In this document: positions 45,039 to 55,880 of the stretch, piece after piece
Numbering within the stretch: the first letter of the stretch is position 1
How the letters are laid out: each line of letters begins with the position of its first letter
From: Gonocerus acuteangulatus
Taxonomy: Eukaryota; Arthropoda; Insecta; Hemiptera; Coreidae
NCBI GenBank assembly: GCA_946811695.1
Contig: OX328128.1
Location: 30,860,562 to 30,924,561, forward strand
DNA: 64,000 bases
Direction: 5' to 3'
Made by a program: the position numbers and the translations under genes
The notes under the pieces: model-generated
The model's input: only the letters and a program-made list of their open reading frames with translations
What the model was told of the DNA's origin: nothing
Database searches by the model: none

Positions 45039-45176
45039 AATTTGAACCACCGTTATTTTCGGTCTCTAGGGGTTCTGAAACGCGAAATTTTTTTGTCGGC
45101 ACTTCCGGATTGTTTCATTGTATCAACCTTATAAGCGGGGTTCCTCCCTATGGGGGAGGGAGGAACCGCGCTAAAA

Positions 45177-45705
45177 AGGTTAATATGATCAAAATCAATT
45201 CTCTCAACTATGAAATAAGTTATTAAGCATTAAAGTTGACTGTTTTGCAGGTTATGAAGGATAACAAACAAGTTATTTGTGAACAAACATATTTTAATCG
45301 TTTCCTCTCTCTTTTTTGGATATTTTACATTTATTAGGTATTACATGCTATGCGTTTCCGCTCGCTCAAGAAGATATCAAAACCCTAATCAATCCAACTC
45401 GCAATTAATAGCATTACATTAATTTTACCGACTCTAGTCTATCCAACTCGCTAAAATTAATAAGATTCCATTAATTTTTCCGAGTAAGAAACCAATCCCT
45501 TTTTCTTTGTTAGAAACATCGCGAACTAATTGTAAAAGACTCATTTTTCTCACTAACATAAGCAGAGCTTTTTCATACACAAAAGCTAATTCACTGTTGA
45601 AGGTTACTTTACTCCCAGCAAGAACCAAAGCAATTGGTCATCGGAATCCTCCAATAGGAAGGCAAAGGAGTTATGCGCATGCGCTGAATCACTGATGAAA
45701 TCACT
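45177..45705. other. Unassigned sequence with a half-palindrome relic
   Basis: 45347-45480 contains 'gtttccgctcgctcaagaag', 'atatcaaaaccctaatc' and 'aattaatag', a diverged arm of the palindrome at 19557-19720. No gene was seen. Confidence 0.45.
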
Positions 45706-45893
45706 ACTGCTACTTCAAAAGTAACTGGATGTGGTCTTCGCAAAAAGACCCAATATCATTTCATATTCCGATGGAATTTAAAGTCATTTATTCACATACT
45801 AAACAATAAATATCATTTCATATTCCGATGGAATTTAAAGTCATTTATTCACATACTAAACAATAAATATCATTTCATATTAACCCTGGATTG
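45706..45893. repeat. 57-bp tandem array, second copy, with opposite TIR
   Basis: Begins with CTACTTCAAAAGTAACTGGA then TGTGGTCTTCGC, the left-hand counterpart of the TIR at 42339, and continues with just over two 57-bp units. It is cut at 45890 by the piggyBac-like element. Confidence 0.9.
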
Positions 45894-46871
45894 ACACTGC
45901 CATTGACATCTACGTTAATGACACCGTGGGGGTAAATTTTACCCCCATACTTTGAAAATATATAAAATAATTAAATTTCAATTTTTTCTTTTGCTTTTTT
46001 ATACAAGAGCAACGTATAGAGCAGGAGCATCAAGAAAATATTCAAACAGGAATAAATCTGCCGAATATTAATTAAAATTCACAAAATAGCTAGGAAATCA
46101 TAAAACTCAATATTGTTCATACTCCAAATAATTATCCTGTAAAAATGTTACTAAACTGAAAATAGTTTATACGAACAATAAACTAGAATGATCAAAAACT
46201 ATAAAAAAAATAGGAACTTTAGAAAAATACAATGTTCTGTCCAATTGAGACTCGTTAACATTTAACACATTTTGGTGATCGGTGTGCATGGCCATTCTAC
46301 ACACAGAACATAGCGTTTTCGTCTTCCTAAATGTTTTCTGTTACAAAATAAACATTTCACATGTTTGTACAAGATAACGAAAGATGTTGAAGGTCCATCA
46401 GGAGTTGATTCATCTTCCGAAACAACAAGCATCAGTGTCTTCAGTGGTTTTGGTATGTTTTCCAGTAGGGCACTGTCACATGAGCTTTCACCAGTTGGTA
46501 ATCCAAATCAAATAGAACATCTTTTCTGGGCAGTTTTCAGGCCATTTTGTCACTTGGAAAGCCGCAACATGGAAGTACTCGACCCGTGAAGATTTATCTT
46601 ATTTATATTTTTATTTATTTATTTATTATTAAATGAGCGAAAAAGACATACGTTAACTACACCGTGGGGTAAAAAATACCCCATACACAACTTGCGACCT
46701 TCTCATGCAGCGATTAGCTGACAACTGGCGTTGTTTATAATAGGTCAAACCAGATAATACACTTCCGATTATTTAGGAAGAAGGAGGGAGTCTCTATGAT
46801 TTACACAATTTAAGAAACACGCCATAGAACAAAGTGTGGGGTATTTTTCACCCCACGGTGTCAATCCAGGG
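45894..46871 (-). mobile_element. piggyBac-like element (~1 kb)
   Basis: TTAA (45890-45893) precedes CCCTGGATTGACAC; the right end GTGTCAATCCAGGG is followed by TTAT, one base off TTAA. Subterminal G/C-run palindromes ('ccgtgggggtaaattttacc', 'ccgtggggtaaaaaatacc', 'gtggggtatttttcacccc') repeat near both ends. It differs from the elements at 19892 and 58146. Confidence 0.88.
46262..46560 (-). pseudogene. piggyBac transposase C-terminal remnant
   Basis: The - strand frame ends SFVILYKHVKCLFCNRKH, then LGRRKRYVLCVEWPCTPITK-MC-stop. These are the paired Cys motifs of the piggyBac C-terminal zinc domain, here C-x2-C...C-x5-C...C. Upstream in the same frame is SEDESTPDGPSTS, and before it, after a frameshift, 'RKDVLFDLDYQLVKAHVTV'. 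The catalytic core is deleted. Confidence 0.78.
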
Positions 46872-46907
46872 TTATAACATAACAGAAAATGTAAAATATG
46901 TCAATAC

Positions 46908-47686
46908 TAGAGCCCGGAAGTTAGGCAAAAGGCCTTTTTTATCTGAATGGATATATTGAAGAATCATATAGAAATAAATATGTTTTCGTGCATTTAGGAA
47001 GTGTAGAGACAATTTTTATTTTGCCTTTTTTGCCTATTTTGGCTTCCGTTGCCTTTTTTGCTCGTTATGCACTTCTTTTCTGCGATTTAAACATTTTAAA
47101 AAGCACTGTTCATCGAAAAAAGGCTGCAAAAATTAAATTTCATATTGCCGTCACAAATATCTATTCAAAAGCCTATTTTCCCAACCCATGGATGGAACTG
47201 AAGGGTTATAAATAACAGAACCTTCCTTAGTAGAAGGGATGCAGAAGCATAATGAATAGCAGGAAAGAGAGAGGATGAGAGAAGTACGTCTCCTTCCTCA
47301 CACCCCTTTTGCAGTGACAATGGTGTAATTACCTGGTACTCCGGATTTCGAAATTATAAGATAATAAAGAGGTAGTTTTTCTATGATGAAAAACATTTTT
47401 TTCTGAGAAGGTCTATGACATTTGATACTTTGAAAAAGCATGTTGTTGTTGCTTGTAACAAGAGAAAGTAAGAGTAAGTGCACTAATTCAGTGATAAATT
47501 GATAATAAAGAAATGAATGAGTATTTAAAATACATATTTTCATTAATAATGAGTAAGATTCCTCTTTGCTTTCACTCCTAATAAATGCCTATTTTAATTA
47601 GAATACTGCCTATTTTCAGTATTTCAAGTGCCTTTTTGCCTGCCTATTTTAACCAAAAATAAATGCCTAACTTTCGGACTCTAGTC
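46908..47686. mobile_element. TIR element, unknown superfamily (~780 bp)
   Basis: The left end CTAGAGCCCGGAAGTTAGGCA and right end TGCCTAACTTTCGGACTCTAG are inverted. Many 'tgcctattttggc' / 'gcctttttgcctg' phrases repeat inside near both ends. No target duplication is certain and no transposase is seen. Confidence 0.65.
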
Positions 47687-49330
47687 ATTACAGTAAATAA
47701 AAGAGTGTAAACCTTCCAGTAATCAGGTTATGACAGCGGGAACTGTTCCGGTGAATATAGGCCCCGCCCTTTTCCTTCCAAATAATCTATTTGAACAGGT
47801 TCCAGCTTAAAATGTTTTCTGACTTAGCTTGGGCTATGTATTGAAATACATCATACACTATGTACCTTGCCTGACCTCTCATCCTAAACGAGACATTTTT
47901 TTTTTTTTTTTTTATAGTGTTTCATGTATAGTTTGGTTCATTGAATGGATTCGGAAATGGCCGAAATAGAAAGAGAAAATTACCCTCCCAAACTATCTCA
48001 CTTGCCCAATTGAACTATTTTGTCTATCAGTATGGGCTATAGAAGAAAAATTTCATCCCAAGATGTCATGAAATTTAAATCAACTGGACTAGTATTCTGA
48101 AGGACGTGACTTCAAATCCCAACTGCAATTAAAACTGCACTGTTGTGTGATGTGACGAAACATTGCTACTTCAAGCCGTTTTACATTGTTGCATCAGAAA
48201 ATCACTAACATAATCTTTTTGACAATGGTTTCTTTTTAACGTTTTGTGAAATACCATACAAAACATGGAATCTACAGATGTGGGTAAACTTGGAATAGTT
48301 TCAAGTAAGAGTGTATTTCGAACTAAACAGCGAAACGCAAAAATTATCAAGTTTCCTAAATACAAATCAAACGTGCGACATAACTTGACGAAACTTGTTT
48401 TATTTACGATTCTCAGTTCAAACATTTTTTATTATTTTTTCCCCTAGTCCTGTTTGGATTTTTGGGATTCTACTGTAAAAATGAATTTAATAATTCTGAT
48501 TTCTTCCAGTTTATTTAACAATTCGTGTAGATTATCCTCCCGGAAATATTAGACTCTGCTCATGGTGCAGTATTTGCAGGACTATTGAAAGGCGTGGTGA
48601 TGAATACAGCTGTGGTTCCACCATTAGAAGATGAAAGGGAAAGCCAGGATTGATAAGAAAGGCTTGGCTACTAGAGCATATTGTCATCCAGCTCTTTCAT
48701 CAAGCAAAGGTAAACATCATCATAAAAGGAGGAAGTATCAGTAATTTTTGTTGAAAAATGAAGATATTCTGATGATCGGTGTTTCATTACATTTTCACAT
48801 AATATGTCTCGCACACGGAACTATTCTTTCTATCTGTTGGAAAAACTAATATTTTCCTAGGATTTTTATTACAAATCTCGAAACCGGTGTTTAATCGAAG
48901 GTTTGTATTCAAAAGGGTAATAAATTTCCACCAAAAAAAGTTCCTATGTAATTTTTGGTTTAGCTGTCCCATTCGGAGACATCGCTCCGGGTCGAGTTTT
49001 CGAACGGAGATTTTTAGGCACCGAAACGTACAGGAATCTGGCAGTACTCGGCTCTCATTCCTCATCCTAATTTACCACGATTTTCTCACCATTTTGGGAT
49101 AATTAATCAAATATACGAAAATCTCAAAACTGCTCATGTTTCTTTAAACATTTAAGTACTTCGTCAACAAGAAACGTACTTGAAATTCTTCATTTATAAT
49201 TTGGATGAATACGAAACGTCTGGAAACTTCGAAATACGAATTTCGATTTGTCTCCACTTTTCTCTATCAAATTACTTATAGGAAGTAAATCTGCCTACAT
49301 AGAAAGGCAAACTCGCAATTCCTTCAATAT

Positions 49331-49336
<6 letters not shown>
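47687..49336. other. Mostly unassigned; partial MITE at 47730-47905
   Basis: 47730-47905 shares 'atataggcc-cgcccttttcc', 'tagctt-ggcta' and 'acctctcatcctaaacgagac' with the MITE at 22881-24888. The rest, including short Cys-containing frames near 48540-48660, is not assigned. Confidence 0.4.

Positions 49337-49388
<52 letters not shown>
49337..49388. repeat. (TA)n microsatellite
   Basis: Pure TA tract outside family X. Confidence 0.95.
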
Positions 49389-49389
<1 letters not shown>

Positions 49390-50299
49390 CTTTATTGATT
49401 ATTACATCCTGTATATAAAAACATCTTGTAATATGATGAATGATACAATATGAAGGTTCTGTGCTCAAGGCCTCCCAACTTCATCCTCGATTAACGCCAG
49501 AAAGACGCTCAGATGAAGTTGAGAGGTGCCTACCAGTAGCTCCGATCCAGTAGGAGTCGAAGAGAGATCGGTGAGCCATAGAAAATTGTCGCACTTGAAT
49601 TTTCACTTCTTTATTATAAATAAAGAAAGAGGAAACGAGCTAAAAGTACATAAAAACGATGTTCATGTCGGCGCAATTGGTGACGTTCAGATATACGGGC
49701 ATGGAACGGGGACAATAATATCCTAACAATTTAATACATGGTTAATACTTCTTATTAGGATGGTTATTTATTTATTATTTTAGTTTTTAAAAAAAATATT
49801 TATGTTGCCTGCCTATTTGGGTTCACTGGTTGCTTGGTGTGATTGAGAGGTCCTATCTTGCTGTTGGAATAATTTGAAGCATGTATCCCGAACGCTAAAC
49901 ACAACAATCGTTCTCGGAACGCAATAATATGTAAATGAGCTAGTTTGATCTGTCCAGCTTATTGAGGGAAGGTTATGCTATCGGGAGAGAGAACAGGGGA
50001 GATAGGAAGGTTATGGAGGGAGAGCAGAGAGGTAGGAAGTGTTAATTCATCCATGGAGAGTTTGGCAGGATGTAGTTGAATGAGGTCTAATTCGGAGCCG
50101 GCAACTATAGCTATCTCTATGAATGAGGCGGGGAGCCAATCACTGAATCTGATGTAGGAAATTCGAAATGTTTGTAGAGCCCGATGATTGAACGGTTTGT
50201 CTATAGTTCTCGTTCAGCCGGGCCGAGCTCATGTTTAATGAAATTGTATCGTCCACCAACTCGCATAGTGGATCAAATCTGGGACTCAGAGGGGGAGTT
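49389..50299. other. Mostly single-copy sequence
   Basis: A + frame at 49526-49726 ends ELKVHKNDVHVGAIGDVQIY, which looks protein-like but matches nothing I recognise. 49960-50160 is GC-richer and purine-rich. Confidence 0.3.
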
Positions 50300-50301
50300 T
50301 A

Positions 50302-50517
50302 CAGTCGTGGGTTCACTGATTTGGTACATTTTTTTCCTCATGATTTTACATAGAAAAATAGTCGATACCTGTCTATACAATTAAGCATTTTCAACCTATT
50401 TTATTTTATTTCTCAGCTCAAAAGGCGCATTGGACGTAAGGCTCGGACACCTGTCTACTACTTTTCGATGTAAAATCATCAGAAAAAACCCGGACCAAAT
50501 CGGTGAACCCACCACTG
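50302..50517. mobile_element. Tc1/mariner-type MITE
   Basis: TA at 50300-50301 and 50518-50519 bounds 216 bp with inverted ends CAGTCGTGGGTTCACTGATT / AATCGGTGAACCCACCACTG and further complementary inner arms ('gattttacat', 'atgtaaaatc'). CAGT termini and TA duplication are typical of Tc1/mariner. No coding capacity. Confidence 0.85.
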
Positions 50518-50777
50518 TATACTCCCTTTCTTAGAATATTGAAGGAATCCCTTTGTTATAGTGAAAGAGGGTGCTTTCACCCGTTAAACGTGCGTTTGGG
50601 CCGATATAATAAAATACGTATCGATTATTTTTACGTCTTTAATAAATACATAAAAATTCATAAAAATCTGCTCCGGACAATTCAAGATGAGGATAAGGAT
50701 CGGGTATTAAGACGAGCAACGTTTTGGTTCTTTCGCCTTTTCTATAGAAATTAAAGTAGTCTAAATATATCTTTTCC

Positions 50778-50779
<2 letters not shown>

Positions 50780-50828
<49 letters not shown>
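50780..50828. repeat. (TA)n microsatellite
   Basis: TA tract immediately left of a Penelope-like remnant. Confidence 0.95.
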
Positions 50829-50832
<4 letters not shown>

Positions 50833-50996
50833 TATTTATTCGTGTAGATGACCCGAAATATCTAAATTTTTTTTGATCTTAGGAGGCATGGGGTCGTTAA
50901 AGCAGTCATCTTGTCTTCATACTAGTTTATTTAATAGGCCCGACATGTTTCGTGCATATTTTTTTCGCACCTCTTAAGGTGCACTTCTTGCTAGGA
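50829..50996 (-). mobile_element. Penelope-type remnant with damaged hammerhead-like motif
   Basis: On the - strand (revcomp of about 50939-50980): CTTAAGA, stem GGTGC / GCAC, GAAACATGTCGGGCC. G5 of the core is changed (CTT for CTG). The segment follows a TA tract, like the other copies. Its right edge runs into the intron before the Ly6 exon. Confidence 0.5.
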
Positions 50997-51048
50997 AGTC
51001 CTCTCGTTACCATGTACTCCCTCCTGAGTCTGGCTTAATACTCTCTAG

Positions 51049-51421
51049 TGGAGAATGTATCAAGTGCAATGAATGCCATACGAATTGTAACGAATTCAAG
51101 ACAAAGGATTGCTCATGGTCCGAAGTATGTAACGCATATTTGAATAAAGTTCTTGATGAAGTTCAAGAAGGTTTAAATTGTGGTAAACGTGAAGTTTTGC
51201 GCATGGAAGACAATATGATAGGTACACCAATTGTTTACCGCAAGAATTGCAATTCTGATTTGTGCAACACAAGAGCTTCGCTACCTACGACGACTACTTC
51301 GACTACTCCGAAAACTACGACCACCAAGAGAACTACAACCACTACGGCAAAAAATGTGTCATCACAGCTTCTCATATCTTGCTTCTCGCTACTCCTCGGA
51401 ATGATGGTTCATCTGGTCTAA
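51049..51421 (+). CDS. Terminal exon of a Ly6/uPAR-family GPI-anchored protein
   Basis: A pyrimidine-rich acceptor (ttaatactctctag, 51035-51048) precedes a frame reading GECIKCNECHTNCNEFKTKD, CSWSEVCNAYLNKVLDEVQE, GLNCGKREVLRMEDNMIGTP, IVYRKNCNSDLCN. The nine Cys, the opening C-x2-C and the closing NCNSDLCN fit the three-finger Ly6/uPAR fold. A Thr-rich stalk of about 30 residues and a C-terminal hydrophobic tail (LLISCFSLLLGMMVHLV) follow, as in GPI-anchored members. The stop is TAA at 51419-51421 and AATAAA starts 9 bases later. Insect members act at the cell surface in septate junctions, ion-channel regulation and behaviour; this one's role cannot be told. The signal-peptide exon is not found upstream. 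A Penelope remnant lies in the preceding intron. The frame is intact, so it is probably a live gene. Confidence 0.78.
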
Positions 51422-51429
51422 ATTTCTCA

Positions 51430-51435
51430 AATAAA
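51430..51435 (+). promoter_or_regulatory. Polyadenylation signal
   Basis: AATAAA 9 bases after the stop of the Ly6-type exon, followed by T-rich sequence at 51455-51480. The 3' UTR would be very short. Confidence 0.65.
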
Positions 51436-52573
51436 ATTACTTGTAAGACTACATTTTAATTGTTTTTATTTTAATTTCCGTACCTTTTCTAGCGAGGATA
51501 GGTCTAAAACGTAATTTGATTATTTAGTACGAACCCACAACACTTGCTGAAGAAATTGAATCTTTCAACAATAGAGTTTAAAATTTATGTTTCTAGACGG
51601 GGTTGGGGTTGATCAAGCAATATTGCAAGATTCTTCTTCTGAATGAATTTCTAGTTATATTTCATAGAGAAGCAACTGCTTAGGGATTAAAAAATTTATT
51701 TATTATTTTGTATCTGAAAAAAAGTGGATTGAGTAAGTTTTGTAACACAGATGTAAGAATAAAACTAAATATCCTTTTTCACATACAAATAAACTTTTCT
51801 AATATAAGCAATTACAAAAATACCCAGCAATAAGAAACTAAGGGAAAGAAACAAAAAGAGCTGTTCAATTAAACGAAACCAACTTTTGTTCAGAAAATAA
51901 GTCAAAAAAACAAAATAAATACATAAAAACAACAACAACAACAAAATCGCACAAAATTGTAGTTAAAGTGCCAATCACGTTAATAAATTTATTGGCGATA
52001 TCTTTAAATAATCATCGCCTAAATAAATTAATCCATTGGAGAATTGAAACGGCATAATGATGAATGGTTGACACGCCGCACAGTGGTATTTTTAACTGAT
52101 CTAGGTGGACAAAATTCGAAAATCCATGAAAACAAACCACTAAGTGGACCTTGCAGTATTTTCCTAGATAGTATATAGATTAAAAAACAAGAATCAGCCG
52201 ACCCAAAAACGTCGACATTCAGGGATTACGGATTGTTCATATTACTCCATCTTTGAATGAATACTGCAGCTAAAAAAATTATTTGTCAGTACTACAAATT
52301 TATTTCCTATTTCAGAAAAGTAAGTATCATCTTCTTTCATTATTTACCGTAATAATTTACCATTAATTTTTGCTTTACGCGATGCGATTTGTAATACCCT
52401 TATTGGTAAGTCATCATGGGACAGAACTTTTTCTATCCGGCCTAGTTTTAATTTTTCCTTATAAGTCGATTAAGTATTGACATAAAAATGCAAGAATTAG
52501 CTGCTTGAACCTGCCTATTTAATAATAACTGGTTTTCAGAAAATATGCCCATATCGAAAAGGGAACTTTCTGA
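51436..52573. other. Unassigned sequence downstream of the Ly6 gene
   Basis: 51780-51900 ('ataagcaattacaaaaatacc', 'aaagagctgttcaattaaacg') resembles the degenerate family X unit, so an old fragment may lie here. No other element was seen. Confidence 0.4.
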
Positions 52574-52966
52574 AATTTGGATCTTCAAAACCCACACAGA
52601 AAAACCCAGAAAATAGTAAAATACGAACACCAACAATTTGATTTACCAGAGGAGAAGGAAAAATGGAAAATAAAAGTAGAGCAATTTTTAAGCCGTAAGT
52701 GGCAAACACCAAACCGAACAAAAGTGATACAAAAAAGACGTTTCAGGGAACAGCTTGATACAACTTTGGATTACGATACATAACCTTATGTAGACGAAGA
52801 TTTAGGTGTATCTGCCAGTAGTGGTGTGCTGTCGAATATTGAAGATGTATTTCATTGTTCACTATACTCGAGCAATCCGTATATTTCTAGCATGAGTGCA
52901 GAAATTCGTCAAAATAAGGAAGAGATCCATACCTTCCCAGGTGAAATAATTAATTTGTTGAATTAA
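52574..52966 (+). pseudogene. Unidentified decayed coding frame
   Basis: One + frame runs about 130 codons with a single in-frame TAA (at about 52781). Before it: EEKEKWKIKVEQFLSRKWQT and PNRTKVIQKRRFREQLDTTL. After it: PYVDEDLGVSASSGVLSNIE, DVFHCSLYSSNPYISSMSAE and IRQNKEEIHTFPG. The composition is protein-like on both sides of the stop (charged N-part, acidic/Ser-rich C-part). No start Met or family was recognised. It could be a processed pseudogene, a transposon ORF1 remnant, or an exon with an annotation-breaking mutation. Confidence 0.4.
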
Positions 52967-55245
52967 CCTTTACTTGACTAAAAATGATTTATTAGTTTTG
53001 ATAACTCAATTTAGATTATTTTTTTTTGTTCTAATGTTGTGTTTTCAATTATAATTATTATTTTTTGCTTTTGGAAAAGTCAAATAATTTATAACAATGG
53101 CATATTAACAATAAAAAAAAAATTAATTTTTTTTTACATTGGGTTACATGATTTTGGAAAACACTTAAAACGGAATAAAAAATGGCTTTGAAACAGACAG
53201 AAAACATCAGTAAGATTTTATTTCCGACCCCTGAAATGGGGTATATTCGTGATCCGTAAATCATTTCCAGTAAGAATCCGTGATTAAATAATTTTGTCCA
53301 GCTAGACCAGGTAAAAATACCACTCTGCACCAGTAGTGGGGTGTAAATAAGGCGGAAACAAGTCACTACAAAGGCCAAGCAACGAGTGTGGTTTTGTAGA
53401 GTCCAATCAGTGCCAGTGACAATATGAGATAAATAAAAGGAATCAACAAGGAATGAGGAACAAAGGCTTCAATCTCCATCCATTGATTGTAAGATCCAGG
53501 AATCCCCGAAATTCCATTATGGCCGCCCTTGTCTGCGGTGAGAACACTCTATTTAAGGGCTAATGTCGCGAAGGGAAGGCGATTTTAAAGCAGTTCATTA
53601 CATCCATTCATAGAAGGAGCTTTCTGATTGGTCCGATTCCTCTAATGACGCCCTATTGACTCCCTTCGGATCTTCTCTTCGATCCAGTCCACACTCTCCT
53701 TGCCGTATGAATTTCCCGTTTAGAACTTATTTACCCAGCATTGTACGGGACAATGCCGCTGATTGTTGTCAACAATGGATAATCTCCCAATCAGGGCGGC
53801 CATTGTGGGGCCGACCAATGCTGACTTGATTAACAATACTCGGCTAAATAGAGGAGGCCGTGGAGGATACATAACCTGCCGCGGGGGTAACCTGCAACCT
53901 GCCTCCTACAGCTGTTTATGTCTTCATTACGCGGGTCTTTTCAGCTGACGTGCCCGCCTTGGCACTAATGCGCTTATTATCGGGCATTGTTTGTCTAATA
54001 AATGCCTGCTCTGGATCTCATTAGAGCTCGGTATTCTTCGGCATTGTTCGCTAAGTGTAAAGCACTCCGTGAAATATGGTTCCTCGACAACACACTGGTT
54101 CTACATCTTTTAAGGCGGAAAATTAATATAACATCCGGTTTTTTGTTCTTCTTTTAAAAGTAATTGCTTCATATTATTTTATATACAAAATGGAGCAACA
54201 TTAAACTGCGACAAATTAAAAAAAAACAGTAGTACAATGATCATCCAGAAAATGGTAACCTGACAGAAGAGGTTCTTTTAACTCGACTCCGTATTGGCAT
54301 TCTCTACTTACTAACTGACACCTAATGGCTAGAAAAAAAACGTAACAGTATGTAAATAATGCAATGAACTATACTAAATAATTACTATTATATTTTCTCA
54401 ATTTTCTTTTTTATACCTACAATTAGGAGGTATTTTTACGTTTTTGAAATTAATATTGTGGATATTAGAATTCATTTATTATTAACCTTCCATACATACT
54501 TCAGAATTTGCAAATCATCGAAACGGCATCCCAGAAAACAAATTATTAATAATAAAAAATAACCTATACAGATAAATAAAATAAAAACATAAATAGTTCT
54601 ACTCTTTTGCATTTTTTATGAGCAGCTGTTTCAATTATTAATTTCCTTCCAGAGTATTGTGTATGCGGGGAACTATACTACGTACTAAATACACAAAGCT
54701 TCAAATTTTGATCTATTGATCTTCATGAGTTCACATATTGCTGAAATATATTATATTTATATAAAATATAAATATAATAAATTTTGGTGTGCCTTACAAT
54801 ATCGTATCAGAAATGTACGCAAACCATCCACGTACGCAACCTCCACGTACGCAAATTCTCAAACAAAATCCCTTCAATATTCGCGAAATTCTTGATTGAC
54901 ATATCATTATCTAAATTCTAAAAAGAAACAAATCTGTCATCGATTCGAAAGGTTTCCTGAAAATATCTTGAATCTGTACGTTCGATCATGACCACTTTTT
55001 GCCCAAAACTCTTAGACTTAACGCTCTGCCATCAAAGTAGCCTGGCAAGGACTAAGATTTCTTGCCATTGATTTTGGCTGGTCGGTTGATTTGGGCATCA
55101 CCAAGGAATATCAAAATGGCATACAGGTTACAGATAAACTGAAGACCCCGACTGCTTGCTCTGAAAATTGAATAACTAGCTGACGTAGAAAACTGGTGTC
55201 TTGTTATTAGTATTTGATGTGGTTCCACCACCAAGCCAAATCAAT

Positions 55246-55248
<3 letters not shown>
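52967..55248. other. Single-copy DNA with a GC-rich island
   Basis: 53480-54080 is strikingly less AT-rich ('ccttgtctgcggtgagaacac', 'aatcagggcggccattgtgg', 'tgacgtgcccgccttggcac', 'gagctcggtattcttcggc'), with CpG and homeodomain-like TAAT/ATTA cores. It has no coding or repeat signature. It is a candidate conserved non-coding or regulatory block; without comparison it cannot be confirmed. Confidence 0.35.

Positions 55249-55299
<51 letters not shown>
55249..55299. repeat. (TA)n microsatellite
   Basis: Pure TA tract outside family X. Confidence 0.95.
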
Positions 55300-55303
<4 letters not shown>

Positions 55304-55698
55304 TAGGAACTGTAACAAAAAAAAATGGGGGCTTAAAAAAATTGAGCGTAATTAAAGGACTGAATAAACTTAAACTGAAGAATATTTAAAGAGCGGCCAT
55401 ATTTACATACGTTATTAGGATGCTCCCGTTTAATAAGGCTGACAGCTGTAATTTTCACAGCTGTTTGCTCACCACAGCCTCCTCCATTATCGCTGCCGAC
55501 TTTATTATAATAAGCGAGTGTAAATGTTTGAATTTTATTTCTCCTACTCCGTTAGTTCAAATGTGTGCGATATGCCGGCTTGGGCAGTAAAATGTTTAAT
55601 ACGCTCTCAGGTGAGTTTGAGTGTGTGAGTAATTATACAGCATGTATTCAAATTATATGGAGTTGTTTTCTACACCTATGGCCCATGAATGCGTGTAA

Positions 55699-55701
<3 letters not shown>
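55300..55701. other. Single-copy DNA
   Basis: 55390-55530 ('gagcggccatatttacatacg', paired CAGCTG E-box-like sites at 55442 and 55460) has the look of a regulatory block. No exon was seen. Confidence 0.35.

Positions 55702-55782
<81 letters not shown>
55702..55782. repeat. (TA)n(TG)n microsatellite
   Basis: Long TA tract ending TGTGTGTG, followed by a Penelope-like remnant. Confidence 0.95.
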
Positions 55783-55790
<8 letters not shown>

Positions 55791-55880
55791 TATTAGTATT
55801 TACTCTATCCATCTTTGTTTATATCCCCGATAAAGGAATTTCCGTCAAAAGGTCGGCAATAATACCCCCACAATCTACAA
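55783..55880 (+). mobile_element. Penelope-like remnant with decayed hammerhead motif
   Basis: 'ccccGATAAAGGaatttCCGTCAAAAGGTCGGC' followed by AATAATACC aligns with the CTGATGA-stem-GAAACGTCGGC-AATAAAACC pattern at 37155, but the core is mutated. Adjacent to a TA tract. Confidence 0.4.

Larger units (their letters stand above)
42518..45176 (+). mobile_element. Family X, long form, intact reference copy
   Basis: Order: 5' terminus; 600-bp inverted unit; T-tract and 'gtcagaca' spacer; unique block with palindromic 'accacagtggt'; degenerate units at about 43985-44640; conserved block (44650-44970, 'gcgcgaatttcgcc'); (TA)n; 3' module; hairpin; GGAACCGCGCT. At 2.66 kb it is uninterrupted and makes a good reference for the family. 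No transposase, Rep/helicase or RT frame was found. Confidence 0.92.

Noticed and set aside
48540..48720. Cys-rich exon (CSWCSICRTIERRGDEYSCG) followed by a GT donor
   Set aside because: The Cys-rich part ends in a stop and the part before the donor is in another frame; no start or acceptor supports it.
51012..51035. ATG with a hydrophobic stretch just before the Ly6 exon as its signal peptide
   Set aside because: It hits a stop after eight codons and is in a different frame from the Ly6 domain; it more likely lies in the intron.
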